Below, in pieces: positions 39,506-48,362 of a stretch of DNA of 64,000 bases; within the stretch, counting starts at the first letter, position 1, and each line of letters begins with the position of its first letter. Both the position numbers and the translations under genes were made by a program. The DNA lies in contig NZ_CP073347.1 in assembly GCF_024397915.1 (NCBI RefSeq), forward strand, positions 868,001 to 932,000. The letters run 5' to 3'. The DNA is from Marinobacterium rhizophilum (lineage in GTDB: Bacteria; Pseudomonadota; Gammaproteobacteria; Pseudomonadales; Balneatricaceae). Below the pieces are notes generated by a model that saw only the letters and a program-made list of their open reading frames with translations, searched no databases and was not told the DNA's origin.

Positions 39506-40645
39506 ATGCAATTTGCGTTGATCAACGGCCGTATCTTTGACGGCGAACAGATACACCAGGACCGTGCGCTCTGGATACGAAACGGTCGCATCGAAGCGCT
39601 GACAGATCCTGCGCGCCTGCCCGCGGGCATCGATGTCGTGGACCTGGGCGGGCACTTGCTGGCACCGGGTTTTATTGACACCCAGGTTAACGGTGGCGGT
39701 GGCGTGCTGTTTAACGACAGTCCGGATGTTGCGGGCATTCAGGCCATCGGCCGGGCGCATCGTCGTTTCGGTACCACCGGTTTTCTGCCCACCCTGATCA
39801 GTGACCGGCATGATGTCATGCACAGCGCGCTGGAGGCCACGCGGGTGGCGCTGTCTTCCGTACCGGGTGTGCTGGGTATTCACCTGGAAGGCCCCTTTCT
39901 TAACCTGCAGCGCAAGGGGATTCATCCGGCCGCGATGATTCGCGGGCCCGAGGCCGATGCACTGGCGTTGCTGCGCGGCCTGCAGGGCGAGGGCGTTACC
40001 CTGGTGACCCTGGCGCCGGAGCAGGTGAGCGAAGACTTTATTCGCGAACTGGCACAAGCCGGCATCGTCGTCGCGGCCGGCCATACCCAGGCTACCTATG
40101 CGCAGATGACCCAGGCGCTGGCGCAGGGGCTGAGTGGCTTTACCCACCTGTTCAATGCCATGTCGCCATTAACCAGCCGCGAGCCCGGGGTGGTGGGTGC
40201 GGCGCTGGATGACGACAACAGCTGGTGTGGCCTGATTGTCGATAATCACCATGTACACGCCGCAACCCTGCGGATTGCGCTGCGGGCCAAGGCCGCTGGC
40301 AAGATGATGCTGGTAACCGATGCCGTCCAGACCGTGGGTGTCCCCGGGCGTGAGTTTGAACTGCTTGGACAGAGCATCGTGCGCGAAGGGGGGCGGGTTG
40401 CGTCGCCCGAGGGCACCCTGGCGGGATCGGATCTGGATATGGCATCGGCGGTGCGCAACTGCGTGCGCCTGCTGGGGCTGTCACTGGAGGAAAGTCTTCG
40501 CATGGCATCGCTCTATCCGGCCGAGTTTTTGCGCCTGGGTGATCGATACGGTCGTGTGCGTGCGGGTTACCAGGCGAGCCTGGTGTTGCTGGATGAGCAG
40601 CTGCAGGTACAGCAAACCTGGATCGACGGTGTGGCGTCGGACTGA
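39506..40645 (+). CDS. nagA: N-acetylglucosamine-6-phosphate deacetylase
   Basis: This amidohydrolase removes acetate from GlcNAc-6-P to feed NagB. The 379-residue protein has Glu128 in HLEGPFLN, His193 in AAGHTQAT, His214 in THLFNAMSPL and Asp272 in LVTDAVQ, the metal-binding and catalytic residues of the family. The first metal site HxH is replaced by DTQVNGGGG, normal for NagA. GGGGGAA precedes the ATG at 39506. It completes the route from GlcNAc to fructose-6-P. Confidence 0.93.
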   Translation: MQFALINGRIFDGEQIHQDRALWIRNGRIEALTDPARLPAGIDVVDLGGHLLAPGFIDTQVNGGGGVLFNDSPDVAGIQAIGRAHRRFGTTGFLPTLISDRHDVMHSALEATRVALSSVPGVLGIHLEGPFLNLQRKGIHPAAMIRGPEADALALLRGLQGEGVTLVTLAPEQVSEDFIRELAQAGIVVAAGHTQATYAQMTQALAQGLSGFTHLFNAMSPLTSREPGVVGAALDDDNSWCGLIVDNHHVHAATLRIALRAKAAGKMMLVTDAVQTVGVPGREFELLGQSIVREGGRVASPEGTLAGSDLDMASAVRNCVRLLGLSLEESLRMASLYPAEFLRLGDRYGRVRAGYQASLVLLDEQLQVQQTWIDGVASD

Positions 40646-40911
40646 CGCCCAGGTGACCGGTTTTCGCCTGCATACTGACTTTGAGTTGCGCATTTAAGCG
40701 ATTGAAGTTAAACACGAACATCATGGTCCTGGCGTCTTTTGTTGAAATGGAGGGGCTCGCTTACTGCGGCTCCATTGATGGCTTTATACCGTTATCTTGT
40801 GCGGTCTCTACCCAGTCTTTACGAGCCTGCGTAATCAGGTAAAGAGGCGGCGCGCCTCTTGAGTCGACCCGGTGACGGCACGCAGTGAGGTCATTGCCAG
40901 TTGTCGACAGG

Positions 40912-41151
40912 CTAGTGACGCAGCTTGAGCTGGTGAAAGTAGTCCCGCATTTCGCGGTCGCTCGGCGGGTGTCTGAACGCGAGCTCGCCGTCAATCAGGA
41001 TGGCGGGGGAGTGGCGGATATTGTAGCGGGCGATCAGGTCGGGATGATCTTCAAGGTAGTCCACCTGATAGCCGACGCCGAGTTCGCGAAATTCGCGCTC
41101 GATATTGGCCGCCGAAAAATCCTCACGGGTTACCAGCAACTGAATTCTCAT
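40912..41151 (-). CDS. Small thioredoxin-fold protein without CXXC
   Basis: A 79-residue protein with a thioredoxin/glutaredoxin-like pattern: beta strand MRIQLLVTRE, helix, VDYLEDHPDLIARYNIRHSPAILIDGELAF with the cis-Pro of the fold, then a final helix. No Cys is present, so it cannot do thiol redox chemistry and may act as a binding or scaffold protein. The ATG at 41151 starts right at the first strand. It is alone between nagA and the AraC gene, with no gene recognised in the 266 bases towards nagA. Confidence 0.65.
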   Translation of the reverse strand: MRIQLLVTREDFSAANIEREFRELGVGYQVDYLEDHPDLIARYNIRHSPAILIDGELAFRHPPSDREMRDYFHQLKLRH

Positions 41152-41434
41152 GGCATTGACTCCCCAGGGTGGCAGTTTGTGGCACTGGCCTGCAATCGCA
41201 CCGGCTTTTCGGGCCACCACTTTACGGTAGATTCCCGAATGTCCGGTCGGTTCGACCGCGATTGGCTGTTACGCAGCACAGTGAAGCCTGGCGCGCCGCG
41301 GCTTTCGTTGTTGCGCGTGCTGGCGTGCGGGCCACGGGTAGGGCAGTCCCGAGGTTGCAGCAACCGCAGGTTGTGCCCGCTGAGGCACACGGGTAGTATT
41401 TTCAGTCAGTTACAGGGTTTTGGTACTCCCCGCT

Positions 41435-42487
41435 ATGTCCCGATCCGATGCCGTTTCCATCGATTATGTCGAAAGCTTGCTGATGCATGCCGAGCAGAAA
41501 GGCTATGACGTCAATTCGCTGTTAAGATCCATTGGCCTGTCCCGGGCGGACATAGAAGGGCGCGAGGAATTCCCGGCCGAGCAGTTCGGCCAGCTCTACC
41601 AGCGCATGATGTGGCTGGTGCAGGATGAATCCTTTGGCATGCTCAGCGGCGGGCGCATGCCCAACGGCACCTTTCGCATGATGTGCTTCAGTGTCATTAC
41701 CTGCGCAACGCTGGGGGATGCGATACGCCGCTGCAGCCAGTTCTACGAAATATGCAAGGGGCCGACGGTCAAGCCCCATATTGACATCGAGGGCGAGCAT
41801 GCGGTTTTTCGGTATGTGGCCCTCAATTCCCTGCCCGCGGATACGGTGAAGCGCCTTGTCTCCAACGAGACACCGGCCCTGATTCGCTCCTCGCTGTCGA
41901 TCTGGCATCATTTCATGAGCTGGATGGTGGGCTATCGTTTGCCGCTGGAAAAAGCAGGTTTTACCTTCGCTCCCCAGCCTAACCTCAATGATTATAAAAA
42001 CCTTTTTCAATGTGAACTGGAGTTTAACGGGCCCGAAAACTGTCTTGTATTTCCCGCCGCGCAGCTGGATATGCCGATGATGCAAAATGCCGAAACCCTG
42101 CGCAGTTTTTTGCGCACGGCGCCGTACCAGCTGATGGTCATGGTTAACGGTGACCGCTCGGTCAGTGCCCAGGTACGGGGCCTTATCGGACGGGACTTCA
42201 GTCGGCAGCCGCCGACCATCATCGAGGCGGCGAGTGCGCTGAACATGTCATCCAGAACCCTGCGTCGCCAGCTCGAACGTGAAGGTACAACCTATCAGGC
42301 ACTCAAGGACCAGAGTCGCTTCGCGGCGGCACAGGAATACCTGAATTACCCCGATATCAGCGTGCAGGAAGTGGCGTCCATGCTGGGCTTTACCGAGCCC
42401 AGCGCTTTCGTGCGTGCGTTCCGCAAGTGGAGCGGAACGACGCCGGCGTCCTATCGCCAGGTGCATCGCGCCGAGATTGCAGGCTGA
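41435..42487 (+). CDS. AraC-family transcriptional regulator
   Basis: A protein of about 350 residues. The N-terminal 210 residues form the AraC_binding_2-like ligand domain found in OruR/ArgR-like regulators of Pseudomonas (ALGDAIRRCSQFYEIC and the following strands). The C-terminal HTH_18 domain is clear: IIEAASALNMSSRTLRRQLEREGTTYQ, then VQEVASMLGFTEPSAFVRAFRKWSG-TTPASYR. I take the ATG at 41435; a TTG at 41420 is also open. The effector and targets are unknown. Neighbours give no clear hint. Confidence 0.85.
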   Translation: MSRSDAVSIDYVESLLMHAEQKGYDVNSLLRSIGLSRADIEGREEFPAEQFGQLYQRMMWLVQDESFGMLSGGRMPNGTFRMMCFSVITCATLGDAIRRCSQFYEICKGPTVKPHIDIEGEHAVFRYVALNSLPADTVKRLVSNETPALIRSSLSIWHHFMSWMVGYRLPLEKAGFTFAPQPNLNDYKNLFQCELEFNGPENCLVFPAAQLDMPMMQNAETLRSFLRTAPYQLMVMVNGDRSVSAQVRGLIGRDFSRQPPTIIEAASALNMSSRTLRRQLEREGTTYQALKDQSRFAAAQEYLNYPDISVQEVASMLGFTEPSAFVRAFRKWSGTTPASYRQVHRAEIAG

Positions 42488-42636
42488 ACCTTCAGATGTA
42501 CCGCGCACTGTAAATACCCCAGGCCCTGAACCGGCCATGGCGGGCCCCGTCTGGCTATACTCTGTGCAGTTTTGACCGTTCTGGCCCGGGCTGTGGTGCC
42601 GGCTGAGGAAGCTCCTGTTTCACAGAGGGATCTGTC

Positions 42637-43542
42637 ATGTCTTGCAGGGTTGCACTGTCGTTGTTGCTGTTGTCGTTTTTATTCGCGCCCGGCGGGCAGG
42701 CCGCCCAGCGGGTGGCGATCGTCGACCGCTTCTTTCCCGCCTTGAGCGCGTCGGCACAGGAGCAGGACTTGCAGCGCTGGATGTACGGGATGCTGGACCT
42801 GGATGGCGATCAGATAAAGGAGCCCTATTACCATGGTGACCTGGTACGCCTGATTGCCGCTCATCCCGATCTGTCCTTTTTCCTCTATCCCATTGCCAGT
42901 GACCGGCCGCCGCTGGAGTCCATTGTGCTGAACCTGCGTGAAATACGGGCCCGGCTCGAGCGTCAGCCGGTGGATGCGGTGTTGCTGTCCTGGGAATCCT
43001 CCACCCTGATCAGTGCCTTCGAGGTGCCGCTGTACCGGTCCCGGGCCGCGCACTACCTGACGCAGCTGGAAGAATGGAATGAGTCGGGTGGTAACTGGGC
43101 GTCAACGGTGGCGATCATCCGGGAGCTGGAAGCCCTGGCCGATGCCGGAGTGACCGTTGTCACCATCGCGGGCAACGGTGGCCGTGGCATGGTGAATACC
43201 TTTTCCTTTGCCCGCGGTGTGATTACCGTTGGCGCCATCGAGCCTGAGCTCGCGAACTTTGTCAGTGACAACGCGCTGGTGGATCGCCGCGAACCGGCGG
43301 CCTACTTTGCCAGGCTGCTAAGCACGCCGGATGGAGTCCCCCTGGGTTACGACCTCGATGGGGATCTGTGCCCGGATATCCAGCTGCATACCCTTAGCAG
43401 CTATGCGAGCGCCCGGGACGGTTTCCCGGTCAATCCCTGGCCGCCGCTTAAGGGCTCCTCCTTTGCAGCGCCCGCTGCCCTGAAAAAAATCCTGCTTGCA
43501 GAGCATGCGGGTCCCGTCTGTGAGCCTGGCGCCCGGGATTAA
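42637..43542 (+). CDS. Secreted small subtilase-like (S8) protein
   Basis: A 301-residue protein with a signal peptide (about 1-22). It keeps all landmarks of the subtilisin fold in a reduced form: Asp30 in RVAIVDRFF, His66 in YYHGDLVRLIAA, the oxyanion Asn180 in TIAGNGGRG, and Ser275 in KGSSFAAP. The stretch FARGVITVGAIEPE is also S8-like. No propeptide is evident between signal and catalytic Asp, which is unusual. It could be an active protease or a binding relic. Its last 4 bases overlap the convergent binding-protein gene. Confidence 0.65.
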   Translation: MSCRVALSLLLLSFLFAPGGQAAQRVAIVDRFFPALSASAQEQDLQRWMYGMLDLDGDQIKEPYYHGDLVRLIAAHPDLSFFLYPIASDRPPLESIVLNLREIRARLERQPVDAVLLSWESSTLISAFEVPLYRSRAAHYLTQLEEWNESGGNWASTVAIIRELEALADAGVTVVTIAGNGGRGMVNTFSFARGVITVGAIEPELANFVSDNALVDRREPAAYFARLLSTPDGVPLGYDLDGDLCPDIQLHTLSSYASARDGFPVNPWPPLKGSSFAAPAALKKILLAEHAGPVCEPGARD

Positions 43543-44519
43543 GGCGTTACCACCCTGCTGGCGCCCAGGCTGTTCCAGCCGCGGTAATCCTGCACGTTGT
43601 CCCTCGTCAAGAGCTCGGGCCTGATCAGGATGCGCTGCTTATCGAGGGTTTCGCCTCGCAGTAATTGCAGCCCGGTATCGATAGCGCGTTCGGCGATACG
43701 CCCGGGAAACTGGGCGGCGGTGGCTTCAAGCAGGCTGGCGGGGTTGCTCAGCTGCTCGAGGGCGGCGGGGCTGCCATCAATGCTGACGATCACAAAGTTG
43801 CTGCGCCCGGCCTGGTGTGCCGCCTGTTCGGCGCCCAGTGCCGACGGGTCGTTGATGGTGAAAACGCCCTGGATATCGGGGTGGGCGGTCATCAGGGCGG
43901 TCATTTTCTCGAGTCCGCCTTCGCGGGCGCCACCGCCATTCTGGCTGTCGGACAGCAGTTCGATACCGGTAAAGTCCGCCAGGGCGGCGCGACAGCCCTG
44001 TACCCGCTCAATCACCGACGACACCGCCGGACCATTAATGATCACGACCTTGCCGCTGCCCCCGATGCGCCGGGCCAGGAAATCGCAGGCGAGCGTTCCG
44101 GCCACCCGGTTATCCGTGGTGATGGTGGCCTCGGCGCCGGCGGCCTCGACATCCACTGCAATCACGTGGATTCCGGCGTTACGGGCGCGCTGTACGGCCG
44201 GGGCAATGCCGTCGCGATCCGCGGCGGAGAGCAGAATAAGCTGTACAGCGTCACTGATAAAGGCGTCGATCTGGCGAATCTGGCGCGGCAGGTCATAGGC
44301 ACTGGAGACCACCTGCACCCGTACCTGGTCACCGCCCAGTTCGCGGGCCCTGCGTTCGGCGCCCCGGGCGATCTCGACAAAATAGGGGTTGCCCAGATCC
44401 GACACCGAGACACCGATGGAATTCAGCACGGCGGACGCCGGCGCAGGGGGTGCCTGGGCCTGTGCGGCGGGACTTGCCAGCAGGGCTGCGAGCATCGCCA
44501 GTGGCTTGAGGGCGAACAT
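43539..44519 (-). CDS. Ribose-type periplasmic binding protein without own permease
   Basis: A 326-residue protein with a signal peptide (about 1-22) and the type I periplasmic binding fold of RbsB/TorT (Peripla_BP_4): SIGVSVSDLGNPYFVEIARGAE, LLSAADRDGIAPAVQRARNAGIHVIAVD, and FTINDPSALGAEQAA. No permease or ATPase gene follows it; the importer nearby has its own FrcB. It could be a second sugar binder, or a TorT-like input protein for the hybrid kinase encoded at 48363-50864. The latter is inference. Confidence 0.8.
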   Translation of the reverse strand: MFALKPLAMLAALLASPAAQAQAPPAPASAVLNSIGVSVSDLGNPYFVEIARGAERRARELGGDQVRVQVVSSAYDLPRQIRQIDAFISDAVQLILLSAADRDGIAPAVQRARNAGIHVIAVDVEAAGAEATITTDNRVAGTLACDFLARRIGGSGKVVIINGPAVSSVIERVQGCRAALADFTGIELLSDSQNGGGAREGGLEKMTALMTAHPDIQGVFTINDPSALGAEQAAHQAGRSNFVIVSIDGSPAALEQLSNPASLLEATAAQFPGRIAERAIDTGLQLLRGETLDKQRILIRPELLTRDNVQDYRGWNSLGASRVVTP

Positions 44520-44673
44520 GGCGATCTCCTTTAATGATGGTGGTCGGTGGACTGCAGTGACTCAATGACCATTTGCGGGCCAGGGGCACAGCGACATTTA
44601 ACCATTGTCGGGATACAAAGCGTAGCGCTTCAGTGGCCAAAAGGGGCTTTCAGGCGTTGACGCTGCTGCGGGC

Positions 44674-45102
44674 TCAGGCCGCGAGGATCTGGTTGAACTC
44701 GAGCTTTTCACCGCCTGGGCCACGAATCGAGAAGTAGCGGCAGCCGTTGCGCCAGAACGGCAGGCTGATGGGCGCGTCCTGCAGGGTTTCAAAGCCGGCG
44801 GCGCGAATATCGGCAAAGGCCTGGTCGATGTCGGATACCGAAAAGGCGATATGATCGATGTGACCATCATGACGGCTGCCAATTTCGGCGCGCTCGTCGC
44901 CGGGCAGCAGGTACAGCTCGATAACCAGGTTGGCGCGCTGCACCATCACGGCCGTTACCGGGCCGTTGGTATCCTCAAAGGTCTTTTCCATCACACACTG
45001 GAAACCCAGCCGGGCATAGAAGGCGCGGGAGGCGTCGAGGTCCGTGACCGGCACGCCCAGGTGCTGAATGCCAAGGAAGTTGTTGTCGAGCAGCGTGGTC
45101 AT
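44674..45102 (-). CDS. VOC-family (glyoxalase-like) protein
   Basis: A 142-residue vicinal-oxygen-chelate protein built of two beta-alpha-beta-beta-beta units. Likely metal ligands are His14 (GIQHLGVPV), a His in HIDHIAFSV, and the Glu in GPGGEKLEFNQ. It might be a lyase, isomerase or dioxygenase; the substrate is unknown. It lies downstream of the fructose importer but beyond a terminator. Confidence 0.8.
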   Translation of the reverse strand: MTTLLDNNFLGIQHLGVPVTDLDASRAFYARLGFQCVMEKTFEDTNGPVTAVMVQRANLVIELYLLPGDERAEIGSRHDGHIDHIAFSVSDIDQAFADIRAAGFETLQDAPISLPFWRNGCRYFSIRGPGGEKLEFNQILAA

Positions 45103-45140
45103 GCTTGGGGTGTCCTGACAGTGACAAGTACACAGATACG

Positions 45141-45164
45141 AAAAAGGCGCGGCCTTGCGGCCGC
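45141..45164 (-). terminator. Rho-independent terminator of the fructose importer operon
   Basis: GCGGCC-TTGC-GGCCGC (45149-45164) forms a strong stem, with five A bases at 45141-45145 giving a T-run on the minus strand. It is 12 bases past the frcA-like stop. Confidence 0.8.
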
Positions 45165-45175
45165 ACCAAACCGGT

Positions 45176-45973
45176 TCAGGCGGCGTAGGCGCCGGCTGGA
45201 TGATCTTCGGGGTTGAGGGCGCCGGTCATGATGGCCACCGCTTCGGACATGGTATGGGTATCGGGTTTTACCACGGCGATGCGCTTGCCCAGCCGATGGA
45301 TGTGAATGCGGTCGGCCACTTCAAACACGTGGGGCATGTTGTGGCTGATCAGGATCACCGGCAGGCCCTTGGCGCGTACGTCATTGATCAGGTTCAGGAC
45401 CCGGCGCGATTCCTTCACACCCAGTGCCGCAGTGGGTTCGTCCATGATGACCACGTGGCGGGCGAAGGCCGCCGCACGGGCCACGGCGACGCCCTGGCGC
45501 TGGCCGCCGGACAGGGTCTCCACCGCCTGGCCAATGTTCTGGATGGTCAGCAGGCCGAGTTCCGACAGCTTGGCCTTGGCATCATCGTGCATGCCTTTCT
45601 TGTCGAGCATGCGAAACAGCGAGCCCAGAATGCCGGGACGGCGACGCTCACGGCCCAGGAACATGTTGTCGGCGATGTCCAGCGAGGGCGACACTGCCAG
45701 GTTCTGGTAGACGGTTTCGATACCCAGCGCCCGTGCGTCCATCGGGTTCTTGAAGTGGATGGGCTTGCCGTCGAGCAGGATCTCGCCGGCATCGGGCACC
45801 AGGGCGCCGGACAGCGCCTTGATCAGGGAGGATTTGCCGGCACCGTTGTCGCCGATCACCGCCAGCACTTCGCCGGCATAGAGTTCGAACTCGGTGTGAT
45901 CGATGGCGGTGACATGGCCGTAGCGCTTTACCAGCCCGCGGGCCTGGAGGACGATTTTCTTGTCACTAGTCAT
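45176..45973 (-). CDS. frcA: Sugar ABC transporter ATP-binding protein (FrcA type)
   Basis: A 265-residue ATPase of the CUT2 class with a single nucleotide-binding domain, as in the fructose transporter FrcA (RbsA has two). Walker A is GDNGAGKSS, the signature LSGGQRQGVAVARA, Walker B VVIMDEPTAALG, and the switch His is in LISHNMPHVFEVADR. It lies 3 bases after the permease gene. Fructose is inferred from the binding protein type and the nearby fructokinase. Confidence 0.85.
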   Translation of the reverse strand: MTSDKKIVLQARGLVKRYGHVTAIDHTEFELYAGEVLAVIGDNGAGKSSLIKALSGALVPDAGEILLDGKPIHFKNPMDARALGIETVYQNLAVSPSLDIADNMFLGRERRRPGILGSLFRMLDKKGMHDDAKAKLSELGLLTIQNIGQAVETLSGGQRQGVAVARAAAFARHVVIMDEPTAALGVKESRRVLNLINDVRAKGLPVILISHNMPHVFEVADRIHIHRLGKRIAVVKPDTHTMSEAVAIMTGALNPEDHPAGAYAA

Positions 45974-45976
45974 GAT

Positions 45977-47050
45977 TTATACCTTCCGGATCCATTGATC
46001 GACGCCAACGGCGACAATAATCAGTGCGCCAACGGTAAACTCCTGCCAGAGCACATCAACACCGGCGAGCGCCAGGCCGTTACGGAATACACCCACCACC
46101 AGGGCGCCCATCAGGGTGCCGAAGATCGAGCCGCGACCGCCAAACAGGCTGGTGCCACCGATCACCACGGCGGTGATGCTGTCCAGGTTCGCCATCATGC
46201 CGGCCTGCGGGCTGACGGAGCCGATGCGGCCGATCAGTACCCAGGCGGCCACGGCGCAGAGTACACCCGCCACCACATACACGGACATGAGTACGCGCTC
46301 GGTGCGAATACCGGCCAGTCGCGCCGAAGCGGGGTCATCGCCGGTGGCATAGACATGCTTGCCCCAGGCGGTCCATTTCAGGGCGTACCAGATCACGACG
46401 AACAGGGCCAGCATCAGCAGTGAACCGTAGGTCAGGCGGGCGCCGAAGATGTCGATGGCGTTACCGGTCCAGTGCAGCAGCGGTGCCACGGCATCGATTT
46501 CCTGGGAGCGAATGGTCTCGCTGCGCGAATACCACAGGTTCAGGGCGAAGAAGATATTCCAGGTCCCCAGGGTGACGATAAACGGCGGCAGGCGGAAGCG
46601 GGTGACCAGCAGGCCGTTGATCCAGCCGGTAACAGCACCGGCAATCAGGCCGATACTCAGCGCCATGCCCGACGGCATGCCCAGGTCGACAGCCATGCGG
46701 CCCATGATGACGGAGGTTAACACCATCACGGCACCCACGGAGAGGTCGATGCCGGCGGTCAGGATAATGAGGGTCTGGGCGATGCCCAGCACACCGATGA
46801 TCGTCACTTGCTGCAGAATCAGCGACAGGTTAAAGGGATGTAAAAAGCGCTCGCCAATCACAAAGCTGAACAGGGCGATGGCGGTCAGCAGCACGATGGT
46901 GGGTGCGGCTACGGGGTACTTGTGAAAAAACTGGTGAAGCTTCTCGCCGAGCGAGACCTGTGCGCCTTCAAAGGTCGCAAAGTCACCGCCAGCCGCGTTG
47001 GCGATCTTTTCGTGATCGGCTGTCTGCACCTTGGCATTCTGCGTGGTCAT
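45977..47050 (-). CDS. frcC: Sugar ABC transporter permease (FrcC type)
   Basis: A protein of about 357 residues with about ten helices, of the RbsC/FrcC (BPD_transp_2) family. Typical blocks are TLIILTAGIDLSVGAVM and GRIGSVSPQAGMMANLDSITAVVIGGTSLFGGRGSI. The long N-terminal cytosolic part (about 45 residues) resembles FrcC. I start at the Met of MTTQNAKV rather than three codons earlier. It sits between frcB and frcA. Confidence 0.85.
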   Translation of the reverse strand: MTTQNAKVQTADHEKIANAAGGDFATFEGAQVSLGEKLHQFFHKYPVAAPTIVLLTAIALFSFVIGERFLHPFNLSLILQQVTIIGVLGIAQTLIILTAGIDLSVGAVMVLTSVIMGRMAVDLGMPSGMALSIGLIAGAVTGWINGLLVTRFRLPPFIVTLGTWNIFFALNLWYSRSETIRSQEIDAVAPLLHWTGNAIDIFGARLTYGSLLMLALFVVIWYALKWTAWGKHVYATGDDPASARLAGIRTERVLMSVYVVAGVLCAVAAWVLIGRIGSVSPQAGMMANLDSITAVVIGGTSLFGGRGSIFGTLMGALVVGVFRNGLALAGVDVLWQEFTVGALIIVAVGVDQWIRKV

Positions 47051-47155
47051 AACACACACCTGCTGTTGTGGGTCACAAGGAGTCGGGCAGCGAAGTTGCC
47101 CGGCCTGAAGAGGATATGGAGGGTCCGCCTGAGGCTATGCCCCAGGCGGCGCGGT

Positions 47156-48169
47156 TTAGCCCCAGCACAGCTCCAGGCCCTGGGCCGAAGTCCTGGATTC
47201 GATACCCTCGACAGGTGTGTCGGTAATCAGCTCGACGCCGGTATTGACGAAGTCCAGACCCTCGGATGCCTGTGGCCGGGTGCCGGTCTTGGCAAACTCC
47301 ATGATGGCGTCAACACCCATGGAGGCCATCAGCAACGGAAACTGCATCGAAGTGGCGCCGATGACGCCGTCCCTGACGTTGCTCACACCCGGGCAGCCAC
47401 CGTCAACCGATACGATCAGGGCATCGGTCTTGCCGACGGCCTTGAGCGCTTCATAGGCACCGGCGGCGGCCGGTTCGTTGATGGTGTACACAACGTTGAT
47501 ACCCGGCTCTTTTTGCAGCAGGTTTTCCATCGCGGTGCGGCCGCCTTCTTCGGCGCCCTGGGTGACTTCGTTGCCAACGATACGCGGATCGGTTTCATCA
47601 CCGATGTCGTTGGGGTCATTCAGTTCGATACCGAACCCCTGCAGGAAACCCTGGTCGCGGGCAACATCCACGGTGATCTCGCTGCTGTTCAGATCCAGCA
47701 TGGCGATCTTGGCGGTCGCTGCCTTGTCGCCGAGCTGTGCTTTGGCCCATTCGCCGATCAGAACGCCGGCCTTGAAGTTGTCGGTCGCAAAGGTGGCATC
47801 TGCAGCACTGGCCGGTGACAGGGGGGTGTCCAGGGCGATGACCAGCAGACCGGCTTCGCGGGCCTGTTCAACCGCGGGCACGATGGCGGCAGGGTCGCTC
47901 GGGGTCAGCAGGATGCCCTTGGCGCCGGCGGCAATCAGGTTCTCGATGGCCTGCACCTGGGACTCGTTGTCACCGTCAAATTTTCCGGAGAACGAACGCA
48001 GCTCGATACCCATGGACTCGGCCTTCTGTTCTGCGCCCTGGCGCATTTTCACGAAGAAGGGGTTGGTATTGGTTTTGGTGATCAGCCCGACGATCGGGGC
48101 CTCTGCTGCCAGTGCCAGAGGGGAGGCGAAAGCCATTGCCAGGGCCAGTGCGCTCAGTTGTTTTTTCAT
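47156..48169 (-). CDS. frcB: Fructose ABC transporter substrate-binding protein (FrcB type)
   Basis: A 337-residue periplasmic binding protein with a signal peptide ending LALA-AEAP (about 22 residues). The type I fold reads APIVGLITKTNTNPFFVKMRQGAE, ILLTPSDPAAIVPAVEQAR, IALDTPLSPASAADATFATDN, and TINEPAAAGAYEAL, as in FrcB-like proteins. It is first in the frcBCA operon, which follows the sensor kinase gene in the same direction after a 193-base gap. Confidence 0.85.
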   Translation of the reverse strand: MKKQLSALALAMAFASPLALAAEAPIVGLITKTNTNPFFVKMRQGAEQKAESMGIELRSFSGKFDGDNESQVQAIENLIAAGAKGILLTPSDPAAIVPAVEQAREAGLLVIALDTPLSPASAADATFATDNFKAGVLIGEWAKAQLGDKAATAKIAMLDLNSSEITVDVARDQGFLQGFGIELNDPNDIGDETDPRIVGNEVTQGAEEGGRTAMENLLQKEPGINVVYTINEPAAAGAYEALKAVGKTDALIVSVDGGCPGVSNVRDGVIGATSMQFPLLMASMGVDAIMEFAKTGTRPQASEGLDFVNTGVELITDTPVEGIESRTSAQGLELCWG

Positions 48170-48362
48170 GGTGAAGCTCCAATTGTTTTTGTTGTGGTGC
48201 CGTACTCGGTAGGGTCATTAGAGTGCGGCAGCATGAACCGCGAATTTCGCCCGCAGGCACAGCGGTTAACAATTGAAACAAAGCGTTGAAAAACTACAGA
48301 GATTGCTGGAAACACCCGTAATACGGACATTCTGGGCTGAAATAAAAAGTGGACCTGTGTAC

